22,865 bases of DNA from the IMG/VR virus record IMGVR_UViG_3300037264_001589, positions 1 through 22,865 of that record. One strand, written 5' to 3'. The notes under the pieces are model-generated. The model was not told the origin of the DNA and did not search any database. It saw nothing but the letters and a program-made list of their open reading frames with translations. Shown one piece after another: positions 1 to 9,019 of this stretch. The position numbers were made by a program, and so were the translations under genes. Every line of letters begins with the position of its first letter. Position 1 is the stretch's first letter. The stretch comes from a virus.

Positions 1-3000
1 GGCTCGGTTTGGTCGGCCAAATGGCACCCTGTTCAGGCGCATTGCGTTCTCCCTTTCTCGCGGCGGCCTCGAGGAAGTTGATCGGGTTCAGATCGGCCGG
101 CGGCAGCATGGAGACCTGGTCGGGATGGCCCACGGCCGCATCCACGCGCTCGAGGTAGTCCATGAGCACCTGCTGGATACGCTTCGCGCTTCCGCCCTTC
201 GCGTTGTAGAGGGCGAGGAGATTCTTGCCCATATCGGACAGCGTCTCGTCCGGGAAGAGCCCAGCCTGAGAGAGGTAGGTGTTGACGGCATCCGGCTGGC
301 CCGAAGCCCGGAGCGAGGCGAGCTTCGTCGCGGCGTCCGCGGCCGGCTTGGAGAGCATCAGATCGGGGTATCGGCCCGCGATCAGGCTCTCCACCTCGAC
401 GATCTTCGGCGCGATGTTGCGGAGGGCCACGATCACGTTCTTGATGTTGGCGTCGGTCGCCTCGGCCAGGAGCGCGTTGAGCTTCGGGTTACCATAAGCG
501 CGCGCGAAGAGCATGTTGCCGATGCGCCCGAGCCCGTCCTGGTTGATGTCCCCATCGGCGGTCATGTAGCGGTTATGCTCCGACTTCGGGATCACCTTTT
601 CGAAGACAGCCCGGATGAAGCCCCGGTTCTGCGCCGTGTTGAGTTGCCCCGTCTCGGACGGCTGGAAGAGCGCCAGGACGTCGGGAGTCAGGTTGCCGGC
701 GTCGATCCCGGCGAGCTCGGAGGCCGACATGGCGCTAACGCTCGGCACGTTGGCTTCCTGGGCGAGTTTGACCAGGTCGAGCCCGCTATCGTCGATCTGC
801 CGGACCAACATCGGGGCCCCGGCCTTGTCGAAGTCGGCCTTGGAGATCCCAAACCGCTCGTGATTCGCCTTGAGCCATTCGTAGTACCGCTGGCCCGGCG
901 CGCGGTCTCGGGCGCCTGGCCCAAAGGCTTTCTTGAGCGCCTCCGTGCGTCGATTGCCGGAGATGATGTTGCCGTAGGGATCGACCATCGGCGCGCCCTG
1001 GCTCGCCAGTCGGCTCTCGCCGAGCAGTTCCGGGTCGATCTGGCCGGCGATCCGCCATTCCTGCGCCTCGTAGTCGGCCCGCTCGCCGACCGCGCGCGGC
1101 TGGTACTGAGCCGGATAGCCAGGCATCCGCGAGGTCCGGGCCTCCGGCACCTCAATCAGCCGCCAGCGGAATGGCACCCTGGTCCCCGCTTCCGTGACCG
1201 CTTCCCCTGTCTGTCCGATGGCCCCGCGCATCTTCGGCTGGGGCGGCATGACCTCGGGTGTCACAGGTCTGGCTGGTTCCTCTGGGGCCGACTTTGGTTG
1301 CCGCTGCCGGAGAAGGTCTTCGGCGCCCATGTTCTTGATGCGGAAAAGATCGCCCGAGCGGCCATCTTCCTGACCATTCAAGTACGTTTCAATCTCCCAA
1401 TCCTTGAGCGTCGGATACTTCTCGCCTAGCTCTCGTGCGGTATTGCTTTCGCCTCTCTGTCCTGAGAGGAATCCGTCAACGAAGACACGGTTACGGTGGT
1501 CGGCAATAGGCCGAGGCGCCGCAGGTGGTGCTGGCGGGGCTACTGGCGGCTTGCCAGCGGCCTGCGCCTTGGCGATCTCCTCGTCGATGAAGATCATCCG
1601 GGGGATGGCCACTGAGCCCGAACCCCGAGCACCCAAGTACGCGCGCAGGTAGGCTCTCGCCATCTGGCCGAGCTTTCGGATCTCCGGTGCCGGGAGCCCG
1701 GTGTGCGCTTCGAGGGCAGCCATGTAGTCGGCATCGCGCTTCGACGGCACCTGCTGGGCGATGATGTAAAGGCCCTTGTCGAGGTCGCGCGCGAAGCCTA
1801 GCTCGTATGCCTTGTCCTGGATGTTGTACCGCGGCTTGGCCCCTGCAAGATCGTGTGGTAGGGTGAACTCGCCCTTGAGTGGGGCAGCAGGAGATGCAGG
1901 TGCGCCCGGTGCTTCAGCGGCCGGCGCGGCAGGTGGCTCGGCAGGGAGCGGGGCGGGGGCCTCTGGGCCTGTACCCCCTACAGCGGGCGAGGCTGCGGGG
2001 GCCTCCGCCGGGGCGGGACCAACCACATCCCCGATCGGCGGGAGGTCCAGCGGACCAGCGGGGGGCCGTCCTGTCGCCTCGCCAGCGGGACGTGGCGGGG
2101 CCTCTGGGGCGACTTGCACCGCCGGGGGGCGTACCACCTCGGCGGTGCCCGTGGGTGCCTCTGGCGGGCGGCCAGCGGTCTCAGGGGCGGGTTCTTGCGG
2201 CGCCACGGGGGTCTCAGGTGGGCCTCCGGGCTCCTGGCCGCGCGCCGCCATCCTATCCGAGGCGGCACGAACACCCCCGATGCCACCCCCGAGGATCGCC
2301 CCAACAGCCGCGGCCTGAAGGTATCGGTCCAGCCTCTCCTTCGTGAAGACAGGCTCCGCGAAGATCGAGTCGATGTCTTCCTGGCGGGCCTGTATGACCT
2401 CCTGGCCGAACTCTTGCGCGCCCTCCATGGCGGCGCTCATCAGGATGCGCTTGGGGATCCCGCCACCCTGCCCGTAAATGCCGAACTTATTGGTCACCGC
2501 AAGAAGGACCATGTTCTGCCAGAACACCCTGTTCGCTCGCCGCGCCGCTTCTGGCTCTGAGATTCCGCTCTGCTGTAGCTCATCGTAAGAGCCGCCCGCT
2601 TCCGTAGCGGCCTCAAGGACCGTGTGGACCCCAGAGCCGGCCCAGAGAGCGAGCGTCGGCGATGCCTTGGCGACGGCTTTCAGCGCAACCGCGGTCCCCA
2701 TGCCTGGCACGAAGAATGTCGCCATGGAGCCGATACCCGAAGCGAGCTGATCCATAAATACTGGGTCATCCACCGAGAGTTGCTGGTCGATGATCTCCCT
2801 CATGCGGGGGAGCCACGTTTCCTTGGCGAGCTTCCCGACCGGGGTCTCAATCCCCGTGAGACTCTCTAGGAGCGGCTCAACGGCTACGAGATCCTTCGCG
2901 GTATTCCAGACCCCTTTGGCGAACCCCATCGCGGATCGGGTTAGGAACTTCTGTGCGGTCTCTGACGTGGTATCAAAGACCGTGTAGCTCGACTCTGGGT

Positions 3001-3421
3001 GTCTCGGCTTTCCTGCGCCAGGCCGCGGCGGTTCTTTGCCCTCTGGCACACCTGCCACTAGGCGCGCCCCCCTCAGGATGCCTTCGGCGCCTTCCATCTC
3101 CGCTGGGCGCTGAACGATCGGCTGGGCCGCCATCTCGGCCGTAACGTCTCGCTTCTCAGCGGGGGCCTTCTTCTCGCGCTTGATTGGGGGACTCGTGGCA
3201 ATCGACAACGCCGTGCTGGCGGCTTCGCCAACCGCGCCGGCCACCTTCCCGGCTCCGCTGACGATGTCGCGCCCGGTCTGGGCGGCGCCCTCTAGGAGTG
3301 TCCGCCCGAAGGACTCGTACTGCGGAGACTCAGGCCAAGGAGGAATCTCAAAGCGCCCCGCAGGCGTCGGCGCGGCTGGTTCATCTAGAACATCAGTGGC
3401 AGATGGAATCTCAAAGGCCAT
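1..3421 (-). CDS. Giant polyvalent-type virion protein with ddrB-type ParB domain (partial, C-terminus beyond window)
   Basis: The frame is open for 1,140 codons from an ATG at 3421 (TAATG overlap with the upstream gene's stop) to the left edge. Residues about 150-400 are helical with hydrophobic stretches, ending in a Gly-rich segment (GAILGGGIGG) near residue 380. A Pro/Ala-rich linker covers about 395-525, with a second short one near 630-650. Residues about 749-1097 resemble the ddrB-type ParB-superfamily domain of phage polyvalent proteins: a QGAPMVDPYGNIISGNRRTEAL motif split as QGAPMVDPYG and NIISGNRRTEAL (about 811-828), then PMLVRQIDD, a Met-Ser-Ala-Ser-Glu segment, LTPDVLALF and a helical tail. 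The family motif is usually GNGR; here it reads GNRR. Known family context: such multidomain proteins are thought to enter the host with the DNA. The N-terminal region could be an ejection or pore part (inference). Domains beyond the left edge are unknown. Confidence 0.8.
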   Translation of the reverse strand, partial: MAFEIPSATDVLDEPAAPTPAGRFEIPPWPESPQYESFGRTLLEGAAQTGRDIVSGAGKVAGAVGEAASTALSIATSPPIKREKKAPAEKRDVTAEMAAQPIVQRPAEMEGAEGILRGARLVAGVPEGKEPPRPGAGKPRHPESSYTVFDTTSETAQKFLTRSAMGFAKGVWNTAKDLVAVEPLLESLTGIETPVGKLAKETWLPRMREIIDQQLSVDDPVFMDQLASGIGSMATFFVPGMGTAVALKAVAKASPTLALWAGSGVHTVLEAATEAGGSYDELQQSGISEPEAARRANRVFWQNMVLLAVTNKFGIYGQGGGIPKRILMSAAMEGAQEFGQEVIQARQEDIDSIFAEPVFTKERLDRYLQAAAVGAILGGGIGGVRAASDRMAARGQEPGGPPETPVAPQEPAPETAGRPPEAPTGTAEVVRPPAVQVAPEAPPRPAGEATGRPPAGPLDLPPIGDVVGPAPAEAPAASPAVGGTGPEAPAPLPAEPPAAPAAEAPGAPASPAAPLKGEFTLPHDLAGAKPRYNIQDKAYELGFARDLDKGLYIIAQQVPSKRDADYMAALEAHTGLPAPEIRKLGQMARAYLRAYLGARGSGSVAIPRMIFIDEEIAKAQAAGKPPVAPPAPPAAPRPIADHRNRVFVDGFLSGQRGESNTARELGEKYPTLKDWEIETYLNGQEDGRSGDLFRIKNMGAEDLLRQRQPKSAPEEPARPVTPEVMPPQPKMRGAIGQTGEAVTEAGTRVPFRWRLIEVPEARTSRMPGYPAQYQPRAVGERADYEAQEWRIAGQIDPELLGESRLASQGAPMVDPYGNIISGNRRTEALKKAFGPGARDRAPGQRYYEWLKANHERFGISKADFDKAGAPMLVRQIDDSGLDLVKLAQEANVPSVSAMSASELAGIDAGNLTPDVLALFQPSETGQLNTAQNRGFIRAVFEKVIPKSEHNRYMTADGDINQDGLGRIGNMLFARAYGNPKLNALLAEATDANIKNVIVALRNIAPKIVEVESLIAGRYPDLMLSKPAADAATKLASLRASGQPDAVNTYLSQAGLFPDETLSDMGKNLLALYNAKGGSAKRIQQVLMDYLERVDAAVGHPDQVSMLPPADLNPINFLEAAARKGERNAPEQGAIWPTKPS

Positions 3422-4872
3422 TAGGGGGCCAGCAATAACGCTTTCGCGCGATCCGCTTCCCGTTGGGTCATATTGCCCTTGCGGACATTGTGCCCAAGAA
3501 TGTGCCCGATCTGCTCCTCTCGCTTCATGGTTTTCATATGCTCAGGCACGGACTGAAGCGCCCTGCGCGTCGCTGCCACCGCTTCGCTGATGACCACCTG
3601 CCGTTCGGCGCCCGCGGGCGTCCCCGCCGCAGGCGTCCCGCCCGGCCCTGGCTGTGGCGAGGGCGCGCCAGTCGCCGGTGGAGGGCCGCCCTGGGGGCCC
3701 CGCCCCATCGACCGCACCTGCATCTCTGCGAGGAGGGGACCGAGCGCGTCCTGGTCGGCGATGAACTGCCGTTGGGCGGCGGCCTTGTCCTCCGACGAGG
3801 TGATGAGCGACGTGATGATGTCCTTATTGGCCGTGATTCGCTTCGCGAGTACGTCGGCCTGTACCTTGAGGTCCTTGTCGTCCACCAGACGCAACTTCTC
3901 TCTGTTCTGGCCCTTGATGGTTTCGAGTTTCCGCTGCTCCTCGCCCCTGACCCGCTCGACCTCGATGTTCCCCTTGGTCTGGGCTCCGATCTTCACCAGA
4001 TCGCGCTGCTGCTGGGCTTCGGACTTCGCCTCCTCCTTCGCGCCCGCCAGCTTCAGTGCCCGATCATCCCTCACGTCCTGCGGCGTCATGGCGTTCCATT
4101 CGGGCATGAAGTCGGGATCGACGCCTTCCCCAGCACGAGACCACACCTCAGACGGCGAGAGCGAGATATTCGCGGCCCCGATCTGGATGTACTGTGTAAA
4201 CGCCTGTTTGAGCGGCTCGGGCATCTGTCGCGCGAGCTTGAACATATTGGTGGTGAGTTGCTTCATCTCTGAGCCCCCAGCGGCCAGCGGGTACCGCGTC
4301 CGCACCTCGCCATAGCCCTGCATCAGAATCGCGGCCCGATCACTCATGGTGCCCGCCTGCCCCGCCTTCTTCTCTGTGTCCCAGATGTGCAGGAGCGCCC
4401 CGTCGAATTGCTTGGCCGTCTCGTCATCCGTTAGACTCCGCTCATACGCCTTGAGCGCGTCCTTCATCTGGGTGCGATCCCCGCCAATCGCGACGCCCTT
4501 GAAGATGTCGAGGCGTGCTTCTTTGGCGTCCGTGTACCCGTGCTCCATCTTGGGTCCCACCACGCGCTGAAAGTATTCCCGTTGGGCATTCTCTCGCGTG
4601 ATCTGGTCCCCGGCCTCCTTCAGCACGAGCGCACGCTGGTCATTGCCGAGGTCCTGCGCCCGCACCTGTCCCGGCTGGAGTTGCGCGGCCATGTCCAACC
4701 GCTGCTGGCTCCGTGCGCCTTCTTCCTCGCCCTGGCGCACTCGCGAGACAGCCGTGTAGGCCCCAATGCCCTGATCCACCATGCCGGCGATGCCTTCGCC
4801 GAGCCGCTTTCCCGGACCTCCCGCGACCGATTCGTAGCCTTGTAACCCTGCCAGAAGACCGGAGCCGGCCAT
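3421..4872 (-). CDS. Helical internal-virion-like protein
   Basis: A 483-residue protein with an ATG at 4872, one base after the stop of the upstream gene. I recognise no named family. It starts with a small-residue segment (MAGSGLLAGLQGYESVAGG), followed by about 300 residues rich in Glu, Lys, Arg, Gln and Ala with long predicted helices. The stretch at about 275-360 looks like a coiled coil. A Pro/Gly-rich linker lies near residues 392-427, before a short helical C-terminus ending ALLLAP. The position between another helical protein and the giant polyvalent-type protein matches the place where podoviruses keep internal core or DNA-ejection proteins, so that role is inferred from order and composition. 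It could equally be a chaperone or another structural protein. Confidence 0.7.
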   Translation of the reverse strand: MAGSGLLAGLQGYESVAGGPGKRLGEGIAGMVDQGIGAYTAVSRVRQGEEEGARSQQRLDMAAQLQPGQVRAQDLGNDQRALVLKEAGDQITRENAQREYFQRVVGPKMEHGYTDAKEARLDIFKGVAIGGDRTQMKDALKAYERSLTDDETAKQFDGALLHIWDTEKKAGQAGTMSDRAAILMQGYGEVRTRYPLAAGGSEMKQLTTNMFKLARQMPEPLKQAFTQYIQIGAANISLSPSEVWSRAGEGVDPDFMPEWNAMTPQDVRDDRALKLAGAKEEAKSEAQQQRDLVKIGAQTKGNIEVERVRGEEQRKLETIKGQNREKLRLVDDKDLKVQADVLAKRITANKDIITSLITSSEDKAAAQRQFIADQDALGPLLAEMQVRSMGRGPQGGPPPATGAPSPQPGPGGTPAAGTPAGAERQVVISEAVAATRRALQSVPEHMKTMKREEQIGHILGHNVRKGNMTQREADRAKALLLAP

Positions 4873-4873
4873 A

Positions 4874-5740
4874 TCAGTTCACTCCTTCATAGGTGCCGCC
4901 AGGCGTCGGGTTCATGCCGGTAGAGGAGGGGCGATAGGCTCGCTGTCCACCCTGACCCGCTCCGTAGAGTGCCCCCGCCCCGCGCATCAGGCTCGACCCA
5001 ATATCCACCAGCCCCCTCGACTTGCCCATGTCAATCCCGTACTGCCGATCCATCATGGCCGTCGCATAGGGGTCTTGCAGACTCGCCCCGAGGAGCCCGG
5101 CGGGCACCCCGCGCAAGAGACCCTGCGCCGAGTTCTGCTCGAATTGCGCGTTCTGTCGCGCGGCATTCGCAATCGCCTCGGCCGCCGACATCTCGCCACG
5201 CCGCAGCGCCGACTCCTGAATGTTCCGGCTCTCCTGCCCACGCTCGATCTGGGTCGCCCCCGCCGTCCCGAGCTTGTAATCGGGCCCCTGCGTCCGCAAC
5301 AGATATTCTGTCCGCTGCGCGTCCTGCTCGTTCAGGCTCCGTGTGGCACCCGGATCAATGTCCAACTCGCCCTTGAGGCCCTTGAGCACCTTCTCGTCGG
5401 CCAGCGCCCGGATCTCCTCCTCGCGCTTCTGGGTCGTCGTGAGCGGCTTCTTCTGGACACCCGTGATCTTGCCATTGGTGTAGACGGGCTCCAGTCCCGC
5501 CGCGTCCAACTGGTACGGCAAGAGCATCTCCGCCATCTCGTAGGCCCGGTCGGCGCGGGCCCGGTCCTCGGCCATGCGGGCGCGCACGGCGGTGGGCACC
5601 TTCCCGCTCGGCTGGCTGAGATAGCCATAGACGGCCGTGCCGATGCCGACGACCGCCATCGCCGCCGCGAAGTAGTGGCGCTCGCCCTGGACATGAATCG
5701 GCACCGGCCCGGCGATGCGATGGCCTCGGACTCTGTTCAT
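4874..5740 (-). CDS. Internal-virion-like protein with N-terminal hydrophobic segment
   Basis: A 288-residue protein. The ATG at 5740 is preceded by AGGGGG about 9 nt upstream, which favours it over the internal Met at residue 28, where no ribosome-binding site is visible. Residues 23-42 form one hydrophobic, Gly/Ala-rich stretch (AAAMAVVGIGTAVYGYL) that could insert in a membrane. The middle (about 45-210) is charged and helical, with many Arg, Glu, Gln and Ala. The C-terminus (about 215-288) is Gly-rich and low in charge. This resembles small internal core proteins of podoviruses (T7 gp14-like position and composition), but no specific family signature is visible. It sits directly downstream of the tail-fibre-like gene and 1 nt before the next helical protein, so the two probably share a function. 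Confidence 0.7.
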   Translation of the reverse strand: MNRVRGHRIAGPVPIHVQGERHYFAAAMAVVGIGTAVYGYLSQPSGKVPTAVRARMAEDRARADRAYEMAEMLLPYQLDAAGLEPVYTNGKITGVQKKPLTTTQKREEEIRALADEKVLKGLKGELDIDPGATRSLNEQDAQRTEYLLRTQGPDYKLGTAGATQIERGQESRNIQESALRRGEMSAAEAIANAARQNAQFEQNSAQGLLRGVPAGLLGASLQDPYATAMMDRQYGIDMGKSRGLVDIGSSLMRGAGALYGAGQGGQRAYRPSSTGMNPTPGGTYEGVN

Positions 5741-5753
5741 GGTCTGTATCCCC

Positions 5754-6977
5754 CTAGTCGGGCCATTGCATCTCCCAGCCAGTCAACACAAAGCCGTTTG
5801 CGAACCCCGTCGATGTGGCGTAGTAGATCGTCGCGCGTGGTGTGCCATAGGTCGGCAGCCGCACGGGCATCCCGGTCGAGAAGTTATTCAAGGCGAAGAT
5901 CGGGGTCAGGAGCGCCGTCGGCGCCCCGGACCATGACTGCCAGTGGAGACCCATGTCGATCTGATTGCCTGGAGAGCTGAGCGTCAACCATGCGGCTCTC
6001 ACAGTGGCCGCCGGGACTTTGCCAACGAGACTTACTGCTGTTGCCGACGTCACCGTCACCCCAGAGACGACGGTGATGGGCACGCTATAAAAGAAGATGT
6101 TGTCTCGCTGGTACCCATCCAGGAACAGTGTAGCCCCATCCGTAGCGAAGGCGCCGAGAAGGCGCTTCTGAGTATAGCCAATCGGCATCGTCGGAGCCGT
6201 TTCGGAGAGTGACAGGAGGCCCGCGAAGGTGTTGGACGACGGGTTGACGATCGCCCACACGTAGTAGAGTGTGCTGGCGCTCAACGTCCCAGTATCGAGG
6301 GCGTTGGCCCCCGTGGTCGTCGCGTCGATGGTGGCCGTAAACGCCGCCTTGATGAATCCGGCCACACTGATCCGATCCGCCGAGAGATCAATTTTCGTGT
6401 TCGGCGTCCCTGGGTTCCTCCGCGCAAGGAAATTGATGGTGATCGCGCTGCCGTAGGACGTGGACGGGCCGGTCAGGGTATTGACGATCCCGTTGGGGTC
6501 CTTGTACGCCAGCACGGTCACACCGAAACCGTCGTCCTTGGCGTAGAGGGAGAGGATATTGGGCCCCGGCGGGGAGGGATCGGCGATCTCGTAGAAGTTC
6601 GTGTAGGTCGCCCCCCAATGCTTCGCGACGTCCTTGGCCAGCGAGTTGTCGATAACCTCGTACCACTGGCTTTTGCCCACGACCGCCTTGAGCTGATACC
6701 GGAGCCGCTCCAGTTCCCCCTGCACCGTGGTCGCCAGGGACTCCGAACTGGCTGGATAGGGGTCCACGACGACCTGCATCTGGCCGACTGAACCGGAATC
6801 CCCGGCCGTGCAGGAGGCGACGTTGGCGGTGACCGTGCGCCCAAAGGCGCCGTTGAGGTCTGCGGATTCTAGGACCTCGTTGAGCGTCCACGTCTTGAAC
6901 ACGCCGCATTGTGCCCATGCCGGCACCGCCCAGAGACACAGCGCCCCCGCGAGTCCGATCCGTGCCCATCGCCCCAT
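5754..6977 (-). CDS. Tail-fibre-like protein with N-terminal signal peptide
   Basis: A 407-residue protein. The first ~23 residues look like a Sec signal peptide: basic MGRWAR, hydrophobic IGLAGALCLWAVP, then AWAQ as a probable cleavage site. Right after it comes WTLNEVLESADLNGAF (30-45), the pattern that commonly opens phage tail-fibre and appendage proteins. ILSLYAKDDGFGVTVLAYKD (about 141-160) and the segment around 220-285 (LDTGTLSASTLYYVWAIVNP, then GLLSLS, TMPIGY, KRLLGAF) are typical of phage fibre shafts and receptor-binding regions. AGGAGG at 6984-6989 sits 6 nt before the ATG at 6977 and decides the start; the ATG at 6992 (overlapping the upstream stop as ATGA) would add five residues. 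The fibre role is well supported. The signal peptide is unexpected for a virion protein. Confidence 0.82.
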   Translation of the reverse strand: MGRWARIGLAGALCLWAVPAWAQCGVFKTWTLNEVLESADLNGAFGRTVTANVASCTAGDSGSVGQMQVVVDPYPASSESLATTVQGELERLRYQLKAVVGKSQWYEVIDNSLAKDVAKHWGATYTNFYEIADPSPPGPNILSLYAKDDGFGVTVLAYKDPNGIVNTLTGPSTSYGSAITINFLARRNPGTPNTKIDLSADRISVAGFIKAAFTATIDATTTGANALDTGTLSASTLYYVWAIVNPSSNTFAGLLSLSETAPTMPIGYTQKRLLGAFATDGATLFLDGYQRDNIFFYSVPITVVSGVTVTSATAVSLVGKVPAATVRAAWLTLSSPGNQIDMGLHWQSWSGAPTALLTPIFALNNFSTGMPVRLPTYGTPRATIYYATSTGFANGFVLTGWEMQWPD

Positions 6978-6983
6978 GCCGAG

Positions 6984-6989
6984 CCTCCT
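6984..6989 (-). promoter_or_regulatory. Ribosome-binding site AGGAGG of the tail-fibre-like gene
   Basis: A perfect AGGAGG on the minus strand lies 6 nt upstream of the ATG at 6977 and overlaps the end of the upstream nozzle-like gene. It selects 6977 over the ATG at 6992 and over much earlier in-frame starts. It also shows that the hydrophobic signal-like stretch is the real N-terminus rather than an internal segment. Confidence 0.8.
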
Positions 6990-9019
6990 CATTTGTTCCC
7001 GAAACTGTAGCCGCCTATGGAAAAGGCGGTCTGGATCTGTGCGATGCGGAAGTAGTTGGGGGAGGACAAGAATCCCCGGTAGCTGATCCGGTGGCCCCGG
7101 CCCCGGAGTCTCCGGGAGACAAAGAGCGACTTGATCGCCCCGAGCGCCTGCTGATCGAGGCGTGACTGATCGAGAATGAACTGGGACCCCTTCCCCTTCA
7201 TGGGGATCGACAACACGGTCGGTTGGAGGACCCCGTCGAGGTAGACCCAGATCGTCAGCGCCCAGTCGCCGACCGACACGCCCTCGACGATGAGAAAGTG
7301 GTAGTTCTTCTGGGATATTTTGTACTCCTCCCCAAGGTGCTGGAAGTTGTCGTCCCAGGTCGTGAACTCGCTCGTGTACGGGACGTCCGCATCGGAGTAG
7401 AGCTTCTGATAGGCGACCTTGATGAGGCCCCCGGAGCCCGCTGCCACCGGCGTCCGCGTCAGATCCGTGTTGATGTGGAGGGCCAGGGCCTCGCACTCCG
7501 GAAACGTCGAGTGGTGGAAGCGGATGCCGACCGCGGGCAGCCGCTTGATGTTCATCTTGATTCGGAGGTTGTTGATCTGAGAGCCGATGCGCGTGAATCC
7601 GCCCCACAGCTCCTCAATCTGATCGAAGTAGATCACCTGACAGAACGGCAACCGGGCTTTGTCCACCTCGTCTCGGATGAATTGCCCATACGTCTCTTCC
7701 GAGATGGACGAGGCGTTGACGTCGCCCAACTGGTAGGCGGCCGTTTTGGACATGCGGTGCCACGAGCCGTCCGGGGCGACAAAGACCACATCATCGTAGA
7801 ACTGGCTCTGATCGGACCCCTGGATGAGGGCCAGCGCCATGGGCCCGACCCCGCCCACGGCGTCGCTGTGCTCATGGACCTGCCACGAGACCGGATCAAT
7901 CTCGGAGCTGTCGATCCGGTAAATGCCGCGCGGGCTCTTGAGCACCCAGCCCTGCGACCGCCAATAGAACCCGGCGCTGATGGCATCCGCCTTGCCGGTG
8001 AAGACCGGGATCGTGATCGGAGATGAGAGGAAGTCTTCGTGGTCCACCCGAGAGGAGACGTAGAGAAAGTGCTTGTTGTTGTTGTTGCCGAAACACGCGA
8101 GGCGACCTTCGAGGATAAACCCGGCCGTGGGCTGGTTGCCCCCCGACCAGTCCCGCGGAGGTCGCGTGATGGTCCGCACGGTGCGCGTGCCGTTGGAGAT
8201 GGGCGCCACGCGATGGGGTGTCGTGCCGTCATTGCCGATCTGCCCATCGGAGAAGGCGTCCGTATAGTCGGCCGTCATGTTGTCAGGGATCGTGTGCAGG
8301 AACAGCGGAGAGGGCGTGATGGTGACCGTCGCCGGATCGTAGGCGATGGTGCGATAGATGCGTCGGTACGTAGTCCCCGGAGGGCCGAACGGAACGGTCA
8401 GGAGCGCCTTGGCCTTATTCCCGTTGGCGATGACGAGGCTCGTCAGGGGCGCTGGGGCGGTCTCCCCTACGAGGCTCCCGAAGACATAGGTATAGTCATG
8501 CTGGCCAACGTTGATGGCCCCGGACACATCTTGGATCACGGCCGTCAGGGGCACGGTCGGGTCGGCCAGTCCCAGCGCAGTCGAAGGATCGCCCGAGAGC
8601 ACCTGCGGGCGACCGCCGCCGAAGAGAAAGAGCTTCTTCGAGTTGCCCGCGATCTCCGCGCCGCCCTCGACCGGCACCATCAGGGCCCCAGGCGTGAGCC
8701 CCGAGACCACCTGCTCGTACACGCGCCCGTCGTCCTGGCTCACCCAGATCGTGCCGTCACGCCCGCACGCGACCATCCGGGAGACGGCGGGATACGGGAA
8801 ATACTGCCGCACCGTGCCGATGACCGGCGCCCCAGGGAGTGGATCGGTAATCATCTGCCGCGTGCCGGGCTCGGTCTCCCAGAGATCGTTCTCCAGCGTG
8901 CAGTTGATGAGATGCTTGACGAAGCTCGGGCCACCCAGATTGACGGCGTTGGGGTTCAGGGTGGCGTACTCCGCCCCCTGGCCGGCGCGTTGCGGAACTA
9001 GCAGTTCCTTGTAGCCCAT
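6989..9019 (-). CDS. Probable tail nozzle / tail tubular B-like protein
   Basis: A 676-residue protein starting at ATG 9019, which overlaps the adaptor stop by 1 nt (TGATG). It is beta-rich, with repeated short strands and WxS, GRV and DGxW segments (for example DGTIWVSQDDGRVYEQV near 88-103 and PDGSWHRMSKTAAYQLGD further on). This suits the beta-propeller proteins that close podovirus tails (T7 gp12 or P22 gp10 type). Residues about 175-258 contain an Ig/Fn3-like module with GPPGTTYRRIYRT and TIPDNMTADYTD. The same module appears in the upstream adaptor-like protein. Length and position directly after the adaptor support a nozzle role, but this is fold-level inference; a stabilisation protein or another tail-hub component is the alternative. 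Confidence 0.7.
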   Translation of the reverse strand: MGYKELLVPQRAGQGAEYATLNPNAVNLGGPSFVKHLINCTLENDLWETEPGTRQMITDPLPGAPVIGTVRQYFPYPAVSRMVACGRDGTIWVSQDDGRVYEQVVSGLTPGALMVPVEGGAEIAGNSKKLFLFGGGRPQVLSGDPSTALGLADPTVPLTAVIQDVSGAINVGQHDYTYVFGSLVGETAPAPLTSLVIANGNKAKALLTVPFGPPGTTYRRIYRTIAYDPATVTITPSPLFLHTIPDNMTADYTDAFSDGQIGNDGTTPHRVAPISNGTRTVRTITRPPRDWSGGNQPTAGFILEGRLACFGNNNNKHFLYVSSRVDHEDFLSSPITIPVFTGKADAISAGFYWRSQGWVLKSPRGIYRIDSSEIDPVSWQVHEHSDAVGGVGPMALALIQGSDQSQFYDDVVFVAPDGSWHRMSKTAAYQLGDVNASSISEETYGQFIRDEVDKARLPFCQVIYFDQIEELWGGFTRIGSQINNLRIKMNIKRLPAVGIRFHHSTFPECEALALHINTDLTRTPVAAGSGGLIKVAYQKLYSDADVPYTSEFTTWDDNFQHLGEEYKISQKNYHFLIVEGVSVGDWALTIWVYLDGVLQPTVLSIPMKGKGSQFILDQSRLDQQALGAIKSLFVSRRLRGRGHRISYRGFLSSPNYFRIAQIQTAFSIGGYSFGNK

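Noticed and set aside
125-1429. Long plus-strand open frame (434 codons)
   Set aside because: It lies opposite the ddrB-ParB region of the giant minus-strand protein, has low-complexity Arg/Leu/Gly composition and no recognisable domain. GC-rich coding DNA commonly leaves such antisense frames open.
6978-7607. N-terminal extension of the tail-fibre-like gene to an ATG at 7607
   Set aside because: The frame is merely open beneath the nozzle gene and encodes no recognisable sequence. The AGGAGG at 6984-6989 and the signal peptide show the real start at 6977.
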